Translations under genes and position numbers: made by a program
Assembly: GCA_021736785.1 (NCBI GenBank)
Contig: JAIPFF010000043.1
Location: 1-47,591 of the forward strand
Length of the DNA stretch: 47,591 nucleotides
Origin: Thiohalocapsa sp.
GTDB taxonomy: Bacteria; Pseudomonadota; Gammaproteobacteria; Chromatiales; Chromatiaceae
Direction of reading: 5' to 3'
Notes under the pieces: model-generated
What the model was told of the DNA's origin: nothing
Databases searched by the model: none
What the model saw: the letters and a program-made list of their open reading frames with translations, nothing else
Shown: positions 7,236 to 16,200 of the stretch, piece after piece
Position numbering within the stretch: the first letter of the stretch is position 1
Layout: each line of letters begins with the position of its first letter

Positions 7236-7916
7236 TCAGTTCGGCGTCGGCTTGGCTTTCTCGTCGGCCGCTACGGCCTCTCGAGTGGTCTCGCGGTTTC
7301 GGCGCTCCAGGGCCGCCTGGTGCTCGATGGCTCCGCGGAGGCCGGCGTAACCATTGTCGGTCTCGGACGCTTGGAGGCCGATGACTTCCGCCAGACTGAT
7401 CTTCTTCTTGTCGCCCCTGTCGGCGTCGAGTACCGATTTTCGAAGCACGTAGAAGGTCCACTGGCTCAGGTCCAGCGGATTGAGCTCGGACTTGTTTTCG
7501 GGCTGAAGCACGGCGAACACATACACGTCCGCATGGCGCTGCTTGACCCCGATGTAAGCGCCTGCCTCGTGATCCCAGTGTTTCGTGCGAGGAACCCGGA
7601 ACGAGAGCTGCGACTTCGCTTTCTGGCCCCAGCTCTGCCAAGGCGACGCGGACTTCACCTCGATTTTGATCCCGCGCGGTGTGGTCACGTCGACAGTGTC
7701 CCACTCGACTCGCGCCTGCATATCCGCACCCATCGCCCTCGCGACCAAGAACTCCGCGACCAAGCCGCGCATCGTGTTGTCGGTCAACGAGGACCCTGAC
7801 CAGCGCCAAAAGTCCGCCAGCGCCAAGCCTCCGGCGGCGTCCCCCAGGAAAGGCTCCGATCCGTCTCGCAATGCGCTACGGGCAAGCGCAGGATGCGTTA
7901 CCTCGTGCACGGCCAA
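7236..7916 (-). CDS. PD-(D/E)XK nuclease-like protein, 226 aa
   Basis: Best start is a TTG at 7916 with GAGGAGGAG directly upstream; a GTG two codons in is the alternative. Residues about 50-100 read MRGLVAEFLVARAMG, VEWDTVDVTTPRGIKIEVKSA. The D in TVDV followed by EVK is the nuclease pattern (helix, D, then E-x-K). Later stretches include DVYVFAVL and WTFYVL, typical core strands. The gene comes 33 bp after the AcrVA2 homologue and is probably in the same transcript. It may act as a restriction-type or DNA-repair nuclease. Substrate is unknown, and the lack of a DNA-recognition domain is notable. Confidence 0.65.
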   Translation of the reverse strand: MAVHEVTHPALARSALRDGSEPFLGDAAGGLALADFWRWSGSSLTDNTMRGLVAEFLVARAMGADMQARVEWDTVDVTTPRGIKIEVKSASPWQSWGQKAKSQLSFRVPRTKHWDHEAGAYIGVKQRHADVYVFAVLQPENKSELNPLDLSQWTFYVLRKSVLDADRGDKKKISLAEVIGLQASETDNGYAGLRGAIEHQAALERRNRETTREAVAADEKAKPTPN

Positions 7917-7949
7917 GTTCTCCTCCTCGCGACGCCTAGACCCGCCGCC

Positions 7950-9005
7950 CTACTCCTTCCCCACCGGCCGCACCGTCGCGGCCAGCCCCTGCGGATCATC
8001 CACGTTGACCGCGACCGGCGCGATCCACTTGACCTTGCGCCCGACCCGACGCTCGCCGACCCGATAGGTGTGCCAATGCGCGCGGCGGATGTGCGGTCGC
8101 GGTCGCGAACGCTCGCCGCCTGAACCGGTATCTTCGCCGGCGTCCGCGGCAGCCTCGCCCGTCTGCGCGCGGCGCAGCGCCGCACCGAGCCGCTCGCCGA
8201 TCGGCCAGGCCGTGATCCGCTTGGCCGGAAACCAGCGCTCGCCGCGCTTGGTGCGCTTCGGGCTCGGGTTGCGCGGCCGGCGCACTCCGTCGCCGATCTC
8301 GGCGTTCTCCGCACAAAGGTAGAGGACCAGCGCCACCAGCGGCGCGACATCGGTCACATGCCGTGTCGACGAGAACTGCGGGACGTTGCCGCCGGTCAAG
8401 CCCAGCGCCTGGACCTGCCGGCGTGCGCTCTCGGCGACGCGATCGAGGGCGTCGGCGATGCTGCCCTCGCCCAGGATCAGCGGGACCGGCAGCAAGCCGT
8501 TTTGCGGGTCCAATGCCTCCTCCGGGGTCCGCGCCACATCGAGCAGCAAGCGCAGCTCGTTCGGTGCCTCGTCGATCTCCCAGTCGAGATGCGCCCAGAA
8601 CCCGTGCAGCGTGCGCCCGCCGAAGGTCCGCCCCGGCGTCTCGACGTAGACACACCACTCCGGCAGCCGGTAGAGCAACTCGCCCGGCAGCTCGCCCGCG
8701 AGCGGCGTCTCCGCCACCGCGGCGGCGACGTCGGGATCGAAGCGGTAGATGCCCTGCGTCACCCGCCAGGCCGCCATCGCGCCCAAGATGCCCACATGCG
8801 AGAGCCGATCCGGCGGCAGGATCTCGGCGCCCTCGCCGACGATCGCGTGCGCCGCCTGCAGCGGCAGGAAGCACCAGTCGGGCCAGTCCGGGAAGTCGCG
8901 CACGCGCATCGTGCGGATGCGGTCGACGTCCGGCCAGTTGCGCGCGTAGGTGCGGGCGACCGCGGCGAGGATCTGGCGGGGGCGGGGTTCGGGGGTCGAC
9001 GACAT
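7950..9005 (-). CDS. acrVA2: AcrVA2-family anti-CRISPR homologue, 351 aa
   Basis: AcrVA2 of Moraxella bovoculi blocks Cas12a (type V-A) by lowering cas12a mRNA during translation, and distant homologues are widespread on mobile elements. This protein shows the family landmarks in order: DFPDWPDWCFLPL near residue 45, AAWRVTQGIYRFD near 95, LPEWCVYVETPG near 130, HGFWAHLDWEID near 155, IGERLGAALRR near 285, and RPHIRRAHWHTY near 315, followed by VKWIAPVAVN. It overlaps the upstream gene by one base (TGATG), so translation is coupled. No type V CRISPR system is in view. The target in this host may be different. Confidence 0.85.
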   Translation of the reverse strand: MSSTPEPRPRQILAAVARTYARNWPDVDRIRTMRVRDFPDWPDWCFLPLQAAHAIVGEGAEILPPDRLSHVGILGAMAAWRVTQGIYRFDPDVAAAVAETPLAGELPGELLYRLPEWCVYVETPGRTFGGRTLHGFWAHLDWEIDEAPNELRLLLDVARTPEEALDPQNGLLPVPLILGEGSIADALDRVAESARRQVQALGLTGGNVPQFSSTRHVTDVAPLVALVLYLCAENAEIGDGVRRPRNPSPKRTKRGERWFPAKRITAWPIGERLGAALRRAQTGEAAADAGEDTGSGGERSRPRPHIRRAHWHTYRVGERRVGRKVKWIAPVAVNVDDPQGLAATVRPVGKE

Positions 9006-9337
9006 CAACTCTGCTCCAAACCACCCAACGCGATCCCGACCCGCTCGCGCACCAGCCCCTCGAACGCCGCCCACTGCGCATCATCCAGCCCCGCGGCCAT
9101 GCCGAGGCGGCGCAGGTTCGCGCGTAGGTCGGCGACGCTGCCGATGTAGATCGCATGCTCGATGCCGTCGGCGCCGACGGGCAGCGCGATGACGTGACCG
9201 TCCGGGGTAACCGACAGCGCGGAGATCGCCGGCTCGGTCAGCGCCTCGCCCAGCAGGAAGCCCATGACGGCGCCGAGCTGCGGCGTCATTTTGGGGAAGC
9301 GCGAGGGATGGAGTTTGGTGCGGAGGGCGTCGGTCAT
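9005..9337 (-). CDS. Hypothetical protein coupled to the AcrVA2 homologue, 110 aa
   Basis: ATG at 9337. Its TGA overlaps the ATG of the AcrVA2 homologue (TGATG), so the two are expressed together. The protein is soluble, with MTPQLGAVMGFLLGEALTEP near the start and a central strand pair (HVIALPVGADGIEHAIYIG), then a helix pair ending LEQS. It has no helix-turn-helix, so it is not an anti-CRISPR-associated repressor of the usual kind. Its tight pairing makes a partner or companion anti-defence role possible. Nothing in the sequence identifies its activity. Confidence 0.65.
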   Translation of the reverse strand: MTDALRTKLHPSRFPKMTPQLGAVMGFLLGEALTEPAISALSVTPDGHVIALPVGADGIEHAIYIGSVADLRANLRRLGMAAGLDDAQWAAFEGLVRERVGIALGGLEQS

Positions 9338-9374
9338 GCGGGCACCGTGCGGGCGGGACGGGTCGGCATCGCGA

Positions 9375-9728
9375 TCAGCCGTTCGATGGGCGCAGCTTAA
9401 CCGCCGCGTCCAGCGCATCCGCGCCCGGATTGCCGTGCTCCAGCCAGTCGAAGTCGAATACCCCGATCTGCGCCTTCGCCAGGTCGGAGGCGGCAGCGCC
9501 GGTGAATCCGGAACCGGGCAGGCCGGTCTTCTGCTGCACGACGATGACCGTCAGCGGCGGCAGGCCGCGAACCAGGCAGTACGACTGAATCGGCTCCAGC
9601 CAGGCACCGAGCGCCGCGGTCGGACAGCCGATCAGCTTAGCGATGTGCCCGTAGGTGAGCACCTGGCGGTTGCGGGCTGCCCAGGCGAGGACAGCCCAGA
9701 TTTGGGCGGCGCGGTCGGATCTTGTCAC
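9375..9728 (-). CDS. Small protein with MGMT-like winged-helix pattern, 117 aa
   Basis: The start is a GTG at 9728 preceded by AAGGAGAG. The stretch RQVLTYGHIAKLIG (about 21-34) looks like the DNA-binding helix of alkyltransferase (MGMT/ATL) proteins. LPPLTVIVVQQKTGLPGSGF (about 56-75) occupies the place of their PCHRVV region but has no catalytic cysteine. That would fit a DNA-binding, non-transferring relative. The Mrr endonuclease gene ends 74 bp before it, and the pair probably forms one transcript, suggesting a modification-sensing or restriction partner. The family resemblance is by eye and uncertain. Confidence 0.55.
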   Translation of the reverse strand: MTRSDRAAQIWAVLAWAARNRQVLTYGHIAKLIGCPTAALGAWLEPIQSYCLVRGLPPLTVIVVQQKTGLPGSGFTGAAASDLAKAQIGVFDFDWLEHGNPGADALDAAVKLRPSNG

Positions 9729-9802
9729 TGACTGTCTCTCCTTGTCCAAGCGTCGGGCTTTGCACGGCCCAGGGTTCTCGACATCGGTACCGCGGCGGCG
9801 CG

Positions 9803-10837
9803 TCAGTCCGCCGGCATTGCCACCACCCAGATCCTCTTCAACGGCAGCTCGGTCTTGATCTCCTCGTCGAGCTTGTCGTAGACAGAGAGGACCTGTCCGA
9901 TCAGATCGTCCTGGTCCCAGAGCCGCACGCGGAAGAACTGGGTCGCCTCCTCCTTGTCGATGCTCGATTTGAATCCGCCCCATGAGACGAGCAGCCCATG
10001 GCTCGCCTGCACGTTCTGCATGACGCCGATGAGCTGGTCGAGGGTCGGTCGATCGAGCGGCGAATCGCCGGACTTGACTTGAACGCAGACGCGGGGCTCG
10101 CCGAAGCCCATCGGCGACGGTGCCGCCAGAATGTCGATCCCCTTATCGGGACCCTCCGGGCTAAGGTAAGTCGTGTAGCCCTGCGCGCGGAGGACCGCAT
10201 CCACCAGCCGCTCGAGCCCATGCCCTTTGAACCGGGAGATGACGAGCTTCGCGATCTGGTCCCGAGCAGCCTGGACTAGGTCTTCCAGGCCGTCACCAAC
10301 GTCCGCCTGTTCTTCGGTGTCTGACATGTTCGACGAAGGCGCCGGTACTGCTTTCCAGTCCGCTTTCGCCATAGCACGGATGCGCTTCTCCGCATCGTTG
10401 CGCTTGATCCGGCAAACGGTCAGGAAGGCCCCGAGCGAGTACAAAATATCCTGATCGAAGTTGGTGCGCGGAATGTCCTGAGCGATCCACGTGACGTCGC
10501 GATAGTGGTGGAAAGGGTCTTCCGCACCGGGGACGAATACGTAGTCGCTCTTCACCTCGCCGACGTGAATCGCGGGCTTGAACTTGCTGGGCAGGATGAC
10601 CCAGTCGCCGACGTCGATCGCCTTGGCGAACGCCCAGATTTGCCCCGTGTAGTTGCTGATCTGCGGCTTTGAGGAGTCTGGATACGCGTGTTCCAGTACG
10701 ACTTTCAGGTCCGCCTTTTGCTTAATCTCCGCCAGATTGACCGCAAGGTCTTCCCAGGTCAGATACACCCTACTTTCTGAAAGGTACTTTTTCTCGTACT
10801 CGCCGTGCGATCCCGCGCGCACCAACCAAATCGCCAT
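9803..10837 (-). CDS. Mrr-type restriction endonuclease, 344 aa
   Basis: ATG at 10837. The N-terminal half (MAIWLVRAGSHGEYE, SRVYLTWEDL, then VGDWVILP and HVGEV) matches the modern N-terminal module found on many Mrr-like enzymes. The C-terminal half is the Mrr catalytic domain: KGHGLERLVDAVLRAQGY, then GPDKGIDILA (catalytic D) and VCVQVKSGD (Q-x-K). This domain typically cuts DNA that is modified or foreign. It is the first gene of a probable unit with the MGMT-like protein. A palindromic operator lies about 96 bp upstream. Confidence 0.85.
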   Translation of the reverse strand: MAIWLVRAGSHGEYEKKYLSESRVYLTWEDLAVNLAEIKQKADLKVVLEHAYPDSSKPQISNYTGQIWAFAKAIDVGDWVILPSKFKPAIHVGEVKSDYVFVPGAEDPFHHYRDVTWIAQDIPRTNFDQDILYSLGAFLTVCRIKRNDAEKRIRAMAKADWKAVPAPSSNMSDTEEQADVGDGLEDLVQAARDQIAKLVISRFKGHGLERLVDAVLRAQGYTTYLSPEGPDKGIDILAAPSPMGFGEPRVCVQVKSGDSPLDRPTLDQLIGVMQNVQASHGLLVSWGGFKSSIDKEEATQFFRVRLWDQDDLIGQVLSVYDKLDEEIKTELPLKRIWVVAMPAD

Positions 10838-10932
10838 CACTCCCCCCAGACCAAAGCCCTTAAGGTTGTGCTGCATCAACGGACGCGGAGTCTGTGATGC
10901 ACTGCAAGCCTCAACAAGTGCACGAAGCGCTA

Positions 10933-10951
10933 TTATCACCCACGGTGATAA
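10933..10951. promoter_or_regulatory. Lambda-type palindromic operator
   Basis: TTATCACCCACGGTGATAA is a perfect palindrome with 8-base arms around CAC. The half-site TATCACC equals the lambda CI/Cro half-site. It overlaps a -10-like TATTAT on the plus strand (10931-10936) and GATAAT on the minus strand. It could therefore control the Mrr gene on the minus strand, or it could be the original control site of the UvrD stub on the plus strand. Neither -35 box is strong. The bound regulator is unknown. Confidence 0.55.
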
Positions 10952-10963
10952 CACGATTCAGCT

Positions 10964-11113
10964 ATGGATGCGAAAACCGCAGCGTCTTCGTTCGCTTCGA
11001 ACGCCAACGCGGCCCAGCGCCGGGCCATCGAGCACGGCGACGGGCCCCTTCTGATCATTGCCGATGTTCGCACTCTCTGCCCGCCGGAACGGGCGGCGCC
11101 GATCTATACTTAG
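10964..11113 (+). pseudogene. 5' stub of a UvrD/PcrA-type helicase gene
   Basis: A 49-codon plus-strand frame reads NANAAQRRAIEHGDGPLLIIA (from about residue 13), which is the start of UvrD-family helicases (usual form: Q-R-A-x-x-H-G-D-G-P-L-L-x-x-A, then the Walker A GAGTGKT). Just where Walker A should begin the sequence switches to DVRTLCPPER and stops at 11113. So it looks like a helicase gene cut off by a rearrangement. The break is about 70 bp from the end of the DISARM-related locus and may mark an insertion boundary. It could be coincidence, but the match is long and in register. Confidence 0.5.
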
Positions 11114-11185
11114 GAGTAGCGTCCCCAGTGGCGCACCATTCACGCGGGATGCGCCAAGTCGTCCCCAACGACCAAGTCTGCAGGG

Positions 11186-13237
11186 TTATTTTGACCCACC
11201 GTAGAACTTGAATAACGTGGACGGCGCTCCGCTGGAAAATAATAGCAGTCGCTCTCGAGCGCGACTCGATGCGACGTATAGGAGGTGCGCTTCACGATAA
11301 AGCAACTCTTCCCTCTCTGCCTCATCTCCCGCAGAGTCCAGCATCGCCTTGAGCGGCAATAGTCCCGCCGAGCAACCCACAAGGATCACGAATCTGAATT
11401 CAAGCCCTTTGGCTCTGTGCATTGTTCCACACAATATTACGTCGGCAGGCCATTCACCATCGTCCGAGAGATCCCGGTACTCGAGTCCTTGTTCTATCAC
11501 AGCTCTGCGGGCCACGGCGTCCAGGTATTGTTCGGTTCGGGCGAAGATGGCGATCTCGCTCGGCGCAACGCCGCCGGTCACGAGTTCTCGAAGCGTTGCG
11601 CCTAAGCGCTCGCGCTCTTCGGCCACGGTCGCGCAGACGTGAACCTCCGGTTCAGGGCCGGACATAAGGGAGATTACGTCGCGACCTTCGTCGTTTTCCT
11701 CGTCGGATGTGCCATCCGGCAAGACTCTTTCGGAGAAAGACTTTATTTGAGAGGTGGTCCGATAGTTGACGCGTAGGCGCGAGGAGCGGCCACGAACGTC
11801 GACGCCAAGCGAACTCCAGGAGAACGGGACACGATAGATCTGTTGCCCAGCGTCGCCGCAGAAATAAAGGTCGTTCTGACCGGGTGTTACAATGGCGCGT
11901 AGCGCCTCCAGCTCCATTTGACCGAGATCCTGGGCCTCATCGATCACCGCGTGGTCGAAACGCTCCAACACAGGGTTGTTCTTCACCCACTTCGACAGCA
12001 GCGGCCAGGTCGTCAGACCAGCATCTTTGATCTCCTGAAGAGCCAGCTCGAACCCGCTCCAGACCTTCAGCCGCTGGCGGACCCCGAGCGGCGTCCCCCG
12101 GCCCTGACGGCTGACTGCCTTGTACTCCTCCCAGTCCTCGATCCCATTGGGTTCGACAATCAGGCGCCACTCGGAACGAAAGAACGCCAGGCCCAGATCT
12201 TGTGCAGAGGAACGGCGGAACGCGCTCTCCAAAGCTGCGTTAATTTTGCCGGCGCTAGCGACTCGCAACGAACCCCCATGGCGACGCCATGCGTCAGCGA
12301 ACAGCTTGTGCACATGGGTGACTTCGATGGACTTTCGCCAAAGGCAATGCTCACCGCCCAAGAGATCCAGACTGTCGGACAGCCGCCTCGCCAAGGTTGA
12401 CGAAAAGGTTGTCAACAAGATGCGGCAGCCGGGATTCTCCTTAGCCAACCGCACAGCGCGATGCAGGGCCACCACGGTCTTGCCCGTTCCGGCGCCTCCC
12501 ACGACCTTGGCCGGACCCTTGTAATTGGACTCCACCGCATACCGTTGGCGCGGATGGAGAAAGACCAGCCACTTTTCCCAGGGCGCATCCAGTGCGGCCT
12601 TCAGCTCATCGCTGTCCGTCATCACGCGGAATCGGCGACCGGCATCCGGATGGTTGAGTGGATCGGCCAACAGCTCTGAGGCTGGTATGGGAACAGGCGT
12701 CCCTGCTGCTAAGTCGTACAGCCGCTCCAGGGCCTCCTGAGGGATGCGCTCATCGAGTTGGTCAATGTTGTCTTCCGTCACGTACTTCAGCGCGTCGAGC
12801 CACTGAGGGGGCACACCGAGCTTTCTGAGGTACCCTGGATCAAACTCAGCGAACAACGGAGGCTTGACGCTTTCTTTGCGGACGACGGTCCTCACGACCT
12901 CTTCGATGCGCTCCTCCACCTCGACGAACAGCGGTGCCCCGGTATCGGGATGGACGTCCAACTTTCGGTTCTCCGCCCAGTCATAGGCATCGTCGTGATG
13001 ACCTGCGTAACACAGCATGAACACGTTGGGCTGCTGGTGGATGATCAGGCGCAGGTCCCGGGTCACGCGCGCCGACCAGAACCGTTTGTCTCGCGCACGG
13101 TCCAGGCGATGGAGCTTGAGCCCGGGGTTCTCCGGGTTTCGCTGCATGTCGAAGGCAGTCTGCTTGATGAGGTTCTGCGACTGCCCATCGAGCTTGTCGA
13201 GGGAGCGATTGAAGGTATCGGCGATCACGAACCTCAC
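11186..13237 (-). CDS. UvrD-family helicase with N-terminal RelE/ParE-like domain, 683 aa
   Basis: The start is a GTG at 13237, overlapping the upstream stop (GTGA). Residues 1-90 have the RelE/ParE toxin fold pattern: FNRSLDKLDGQSQNLIKQ helices, LHRLDRARDKRFWSARVTRDLRLIIH strands, and HHDDAYDWA at the end. From about 215 comes a superfamily 1 helicase: LHPRQRYAV, Walker A GGAGTGKT (247-254), VIDEAQDLG (Walker B, about 440), GTMHRAKGLEFRFVIL and YVASSRARERL. No nuclease domain follows. It is the last gene of the DISARM-related locus. The fused domain may bind ribosomes, mRNA or another partner, or may only fold as a scaffold. Confidence 0.8.
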   Translation of the reverse strand: MRFVIADTFNRSLDKLDGQSQNLIKQTAFDMQRNPENPGLKLHRLDRARDKRFWSARVTRDLRLIIHQQPNVFMLCYAGHHDDAYDWAENRKLDVHPDTGAPLFVEVEERIEEVVRTVVRKESVKPPLFAEFDPGYLRKLGVPPQWLDALKYVTEDNIDQLDERIPQEALERLYDLAAGTPVPIPASELLADPLNHPDAGRRFRVMTDSDELKAALDAPWEKWLVFLHPRQRYAVESNYKGPAKVVGGAGTGKTVVALHRAVRLAKENPGCRILLTTFSSTLARRLSDSLDLLGGEHCLWRKSIEVTHVHKLFADAWRRHGGSLRVASAGKINAALESAFRRSSAQDLGLAFFRSEWRLIVEPNGIEDWEEYKAVSRQGRGTPLGVRQRLKVWSGFELALQEIKDAGLTTWPLLSKWVKNNPVLERFDHAVIDEAQDLGQMELEALRAIVTPGQNDLYFCGDAGQQIYRVPFSWSSLGVDVRGRSSRLRVNYRTTSQIKSFSERVLPDGTSDEENDEGRDVISLMSGPEPEVHVCATVAEERERLGATLRELVTGGVAPSEIAIFARTEQYLDAVARRAVIEQGLEYRDLSDDGEWPADVILCGTMHRAKGLEFRFVILVGCSAGLLPLKAMLDSAGDEAEREELLYREAHLLYVASSRARERLLLFSSGAPSTLFKFYGGSK

Positions 13238-16200
13238 GTCGTCGTCTCCTTCAGAACGGCCTCGAGCGCGTCCAGTGCCTGCTCCGGAACGGACTGCGGG
13301 TTCGCAAAGACGACCTGGAGACCATCGAGCCCACCGGGCTTGTCAACAACGCCCGAAGCTGGTTCCGCGACCACGACGAGATCAGGTTGATTGTCGCGCC
13401 TCCACAGGAAGGCCGCGGTCTCGCCCGTCACCTTTCCTGACGCATCAACCAGTTCCGCATCCACGTCGTCCGGCGGAGGTAAGTCTCTTTCCCGCATGCG
13501 CTGCACGAAGTCAGCCCAAAGCGGGTCGGTCAACTGAGTGATCTCGCTCCAAACGTCGTCGACGCTTTGAGTCTGCGGCTCGGTCGGCGGCGGCTCATCG
13601 GAAACAAACCAGCTCGTGTCCTCCTTAAGCTCCTTCGCCTTTTTGCGACCCAGCAGCGCTCGCCCGATCTGGGCCATCACGTCGCGCATCACTTTCAGGT
13701 CAAACAGCTCCTGGTACTGGATCTCGACAACCTTGTAGTCCTTGTTCCTCAGCTCGTCTCGAATCTGCTGATCTCGGGCGCGGGTTTCAGGATTCCCGTG
13801 GAGATGCCCGCTCATGCCGTCGAGGTAGATACAGACCCCTTCGTAGACATCATTGTCGGGCTCATGGAAGTAGATATCCGGTCTGGTTTCGATTCCGCCC
13901 GATAGCGGTATCGGATGCTCGGTCTCGAAGCTGCCGAGCCCGGCCGCCTCCAACATGGCTCCCAAGCTCTGTTCGGGGTTGTTGACAGGCTTCTTGTTCA
14001 GCGTCTCGTTGGGCAGCTGTGAGGCAATGGAGTGGCTATGCGTTAGAGTCGCCCCCCAATCGCATAGGCATCGCTCGGCGACGTGCCGGTCGAGCGAGTC
14101 GTGGTAGAAGGCGTTGCGGAAGTTCTGCAGACAATCGATGCAGGAGGTCTCGCAGGCGGACTCACAGTTGCTCACCACATTCCGTGCCGCGATAACCACC
14201 TCGTCCCAGCGCTCCACCAGCTGTTCCAGCAGGCCGGATCCGCCAGGCATCGGGTCGTACAGCAGGCCATCGACCTGCTCTTGGCCTGCGTGACCGAAGG
14301 TCAGGATCTGCAGATCGGACATCTCCATGTCCAACACCTCGGCCGAACCGTGCCGCAGCGCCTCCATGACGCTGTAGGCCTGTGTCTTGTCCGCGCAAAA
14401 GGGCAGTTTCAGCCCATCCGCCACCACGTCCGTGTAGATGGCCAGGTGCTCGATGGGCTGGCCGCAGCGCTCCAAATGGAACTCCGTGAACTTATCCAGC
14501 TCCGCTTGGCCACTCATCGGAGACCGGCTCTGCCCGCAGACGCGGCAAATCGGAAAACCCAGCGGACCATCACCGCGAACCTTCGCAGCCGGCCCGGTAT
14601 TCACCAGTCGCAGATGGATGCCGCGGAACAGCTGGATCGATTGAGCACCCCACTCCCAGGCCTCGCCCCCACTGTGCCGGCCCTGCTCGTGGCCGAACAC
14701 CGCCACAGCCATCTGAAAGCGGTAATCCTCGTCGTCTGAGATAAACGACTGGTGCGGCGCATCCACATCACATATCGGGATGCCACGCACATGCGTTGCC
14801 GCAAGACTTCCCGAGCCCTCGGCAACATCGCCGGCGCCAAGCTCCTGTACTGATTCCGCCGCCACATCCACCGCGAACGCCAAGGGTTCCTCGGCCTCCA
14901 GGTGAAACCTGCGCGGCACGAACTTGTTTCCATTGGCGTAAACCAGGTTTCCGGGAACGTACTCCCGCAATGCCAAAACGGTTCCGCGCTTGAGTTCCCA
15001 GTCGGATAGATCAGTGGCGAAACGGGGCGCCTCGTGGGTGGTGGTCACTGCCCCCGTATCGAGGCCGTAACCGGGCAAGAAGCCCTCCGCGGCCAATACG
15101 CCGTACGTATTGGTGTCGTCGATACCCTCGCGCTCCGCACGCCGGCGTCGCTGCTCGCCTCGCAGCTTCTTCACCAGGAGCTCGCAACGGGTCCGCAAGG
15201 CCTCTTCATCGGCCTCCAGCGCACCGCGGTTGTCGGCAATGTCGCGCAGCCGCGCCAGTTGCTTGCGCGCCCACTGCAAACGATTGAACAACCGACGGAT
15301 TACGCTCGCCAGGCCATCAGCCATATCATCCAGGTGGCTGGCGAGCATCGCGTCGGCCACCACCTCGATATCAGCTACCGGCCAACCCTGCCGGAATACC
15401 GTCGTGATGCGCGCGAGCAGCAAGTCCCGGTGCTTATGGATCACCTCCCGTAACGGTGAGACGTCGAGCGGAGCGGCGCGCACGTTACCCGAGGCGTCGA
15501 ACAGGTAAGGCTTGATCTGGGCCGGGAAGCAAAGCTTCAGAGCAGCATCCAACTGCTCCAAATCGGCGGCAGGCAAGGCCTGTTCTCGGCTGAGCTGAAA
15601 CAGTGTGGTCAGCACCGTGGCATGGATGTGCTTGGAGAGCATCACGCCGTTCTTGAGGTTGAAGCTGGGCGGCTGAACCTTGCCCTCCAGCATTTTCAGC
15701 GGTTCCTGGAAGTAGGCGCGGTCGTGGCTCGCGGAGCGCGCGTAGGTCACGTCGAGTGCCATCCGATGGCGCCGCCCCGCGCGACCGGCGCGCTGCCAAT
15801 AATTGGCGGGCAACGGGGGTACATTGCGCATCAAGACCGCATCCAGTCCACCGATGTCGACGCCCAGCTCCAGCGTTGGGGTGCACACCATCGTGTTTAG
15901 GCGCGTGCTGGTCTCGTCCTTGAACTGTGCCTCCAGCCGCTCCCGCTCATGGGCCGGAATCTGGGCCGAGTGCTCGCGGACCTTGAGCATGGTGAACTCT
16001 TGGTCCAGCAACAGCAGGTCGTAGTTGTCCTCGGGCTCCTCACGCCATCTCAGGGTTCCGTTGCAGCGCCACGCCATGCACCGATCCGTTGGATTGTTGC
16101 GCAGATGGACGCGGCGGCACTTGTCGCACTGGAACATGCCCCGGTGCGGCGTCAGCACCAGCTTGTCCGCGTCCACCTGGTGGGCACCGCTGGTTTGCGG

